DNA from: Paracoccaceae bacterium
GTDB taxonomy: Bacteria; Pseudomonadota; Alphaproteobacteria; Rhodobacterales; Rhodobacteraceae
Direction: 5' to 3'
Length of the DNA: 5,012 nt
Assembly (NCBI GenBank): GCA_026709725.1
Contig: JAPOSK010000317.1
Location: forward strand, 1-5,012
Below are positions 4,762 to 5,012 of this stretch, one piece after another. Numbering within the stretch: the first letter of the stretch is position 1; every line of letters starts with the position of its first letter. Below the pieces are notes generated by a model. The model had not been told where the DNA came from. It worked only from the letters and a program-made list of their open reading frames with translations, and searched no databases. The position numbers and the translations under genes were made by a program.

Positions 4762-5012
4762 CTAGTCGCCATGCGCCATTATGCGCATCATCTCCGGCGC
4801 GACATACAGGCGCGTCCCGGTGGCGGCCGGCACGTCCTCTAGTGTGCCACCCTCTACCAGCTTGCGCATCAGGTGAAGCGAGTCGGCGTGCCCCATGCCA
4901 GTAGCCTCCATCACCGAGGTTGTCGTGACGTACGGGTTTGCCACGATGCGGCCTATGACGCGTGTCACGCTTGCGCTGCTCGTGATCCCCTCAAGGCGCC
5001 CACGATACTCTT
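4762..5012 (-). CDS. Fic-family protein, C-terminal winged-helix part (5' end outside window)
   Basis: The frame is open through the right edge, so this is a partial gene; the GTG at 4968 is internal. About 82 residues are visible. They match the C-terminal region of stand-alone Fic proteins: YRGRLEG at the end of the Fic fold, then a winged-helix domain with VTRVIGRIVANPYVTTTSVM (family pattern of a helix, NPY-V-T, then a second helix), GMGHADSLHLMRKLVEGGTLEDV as the recognition helix and turn, and TRLYVAPEMMRIM as the wing and last helix (family: R-x-Y-x-A-x-E). Fic enzymes usually transfer AMP from ATP to target proteins, and many act in toxin-antitoxin or stress control. The catalytic HPFxxGNGR motif and any inhibitory helix would lie upstream, outside the window. 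The stop is TAG 4764-4762. GC (62% in 4921-4980) is closer to the left flank than to the ATPase genes, so it may be host DNA beyond the island. Confidence 0.72.
   Translation of the reverse strand, partial: EYRGRLEGITSSASVTRVIGRIVANPYVTTTSVMEATGMGHADSLHLMRKLVEGGTLEDVPAATGTRLYVAPEMMRIMAHGD

Noticed and set aside
4698..4904. Open frame of 68 codons on the plus strand
   Set aside because: It is antisense to the Fic-family C-terminus and has a Pro/Arg/Ala-rich shadow composition.

Overview
The window looks archaeal, most likely a marine ammonia-oxidising thaumarchaeon (Nitrososphaerota) of high GC content. Cenarchaeum symbiosum or a relative fits, but this is inference. The basis is that genes start 24-28 bases downstream of TATA-like boxes with no Shine-Dalgarno (leaderless mRNAs), ATA and AGG codons are common, and the left-edge gene is a high-GC housekeeping methionyl-tRNA synthetase. 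No database search was possible, so family calls rest on motifs read by eye.

Layout, left to right. (1) Bases 1-470: C-terminal end of methionyl-tRNA synthetase, plus strand, very GC-rich. (2) Bases 471-752: a convergent intergenic gap with several inverted repeats. (3) Bases 753-965, minus strand: a 70-residue zinc-ribbon protein with its own TATA box. (4) Bases 966-1251: an intergenic region holding a near-palindrome, a 23-base sequence that reads as the 3' end of a tRNA gene (1071-1093, minus strand), and a perfect 24-bp palindrome (1185-1208). (5) Bases 1252-3205 (or 3274), minus strand: two overlapping genes, an ABC-type AAA_15-like ATPase and a small protein with a PD-(D/E)XK nuclease motif pattern. 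(6) Bases 3399-4130, minus strand: an unrecognised 243-residue protein with its own TATA box, faintly reminiscent of HK97-fold shell proteins. (7) Bases 4115-4573, minus strand: a doubtful Cys-rich reading frame. (8) Bases 4574-4761: no supported gene. (9) From 4762 off the right edge, minus strand: the C-terminal winged-helix part of a Fic-family protein.

The lead result is the ATPase plus nuclease pair. The ATPase has Walker A, an ABC-type signature, Walker B and an H-loop, but no visible room for the TOPRIM nuclease domain of OLD proteins. The nuclease start codon lies inside the ATPase gene behind a strong Shine-Dalgarno, so the two are probably made together. This ATPase/effector logic resembles defence systems such as Septu, Gabija and PARIS, but with a different effector type, so it is a candidate uncharacterised antiviral module.

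The pair sits in DNA of lower GC than its flanks, just inside the tRNA 3'-end fragment. That arrangement suggests an integrated element whose intact tRNA gene should lie to the right, beyond this window, on the minus strand. No integrase, transposase, CRISPR array or complete tRNA/rRNA gene is visible.
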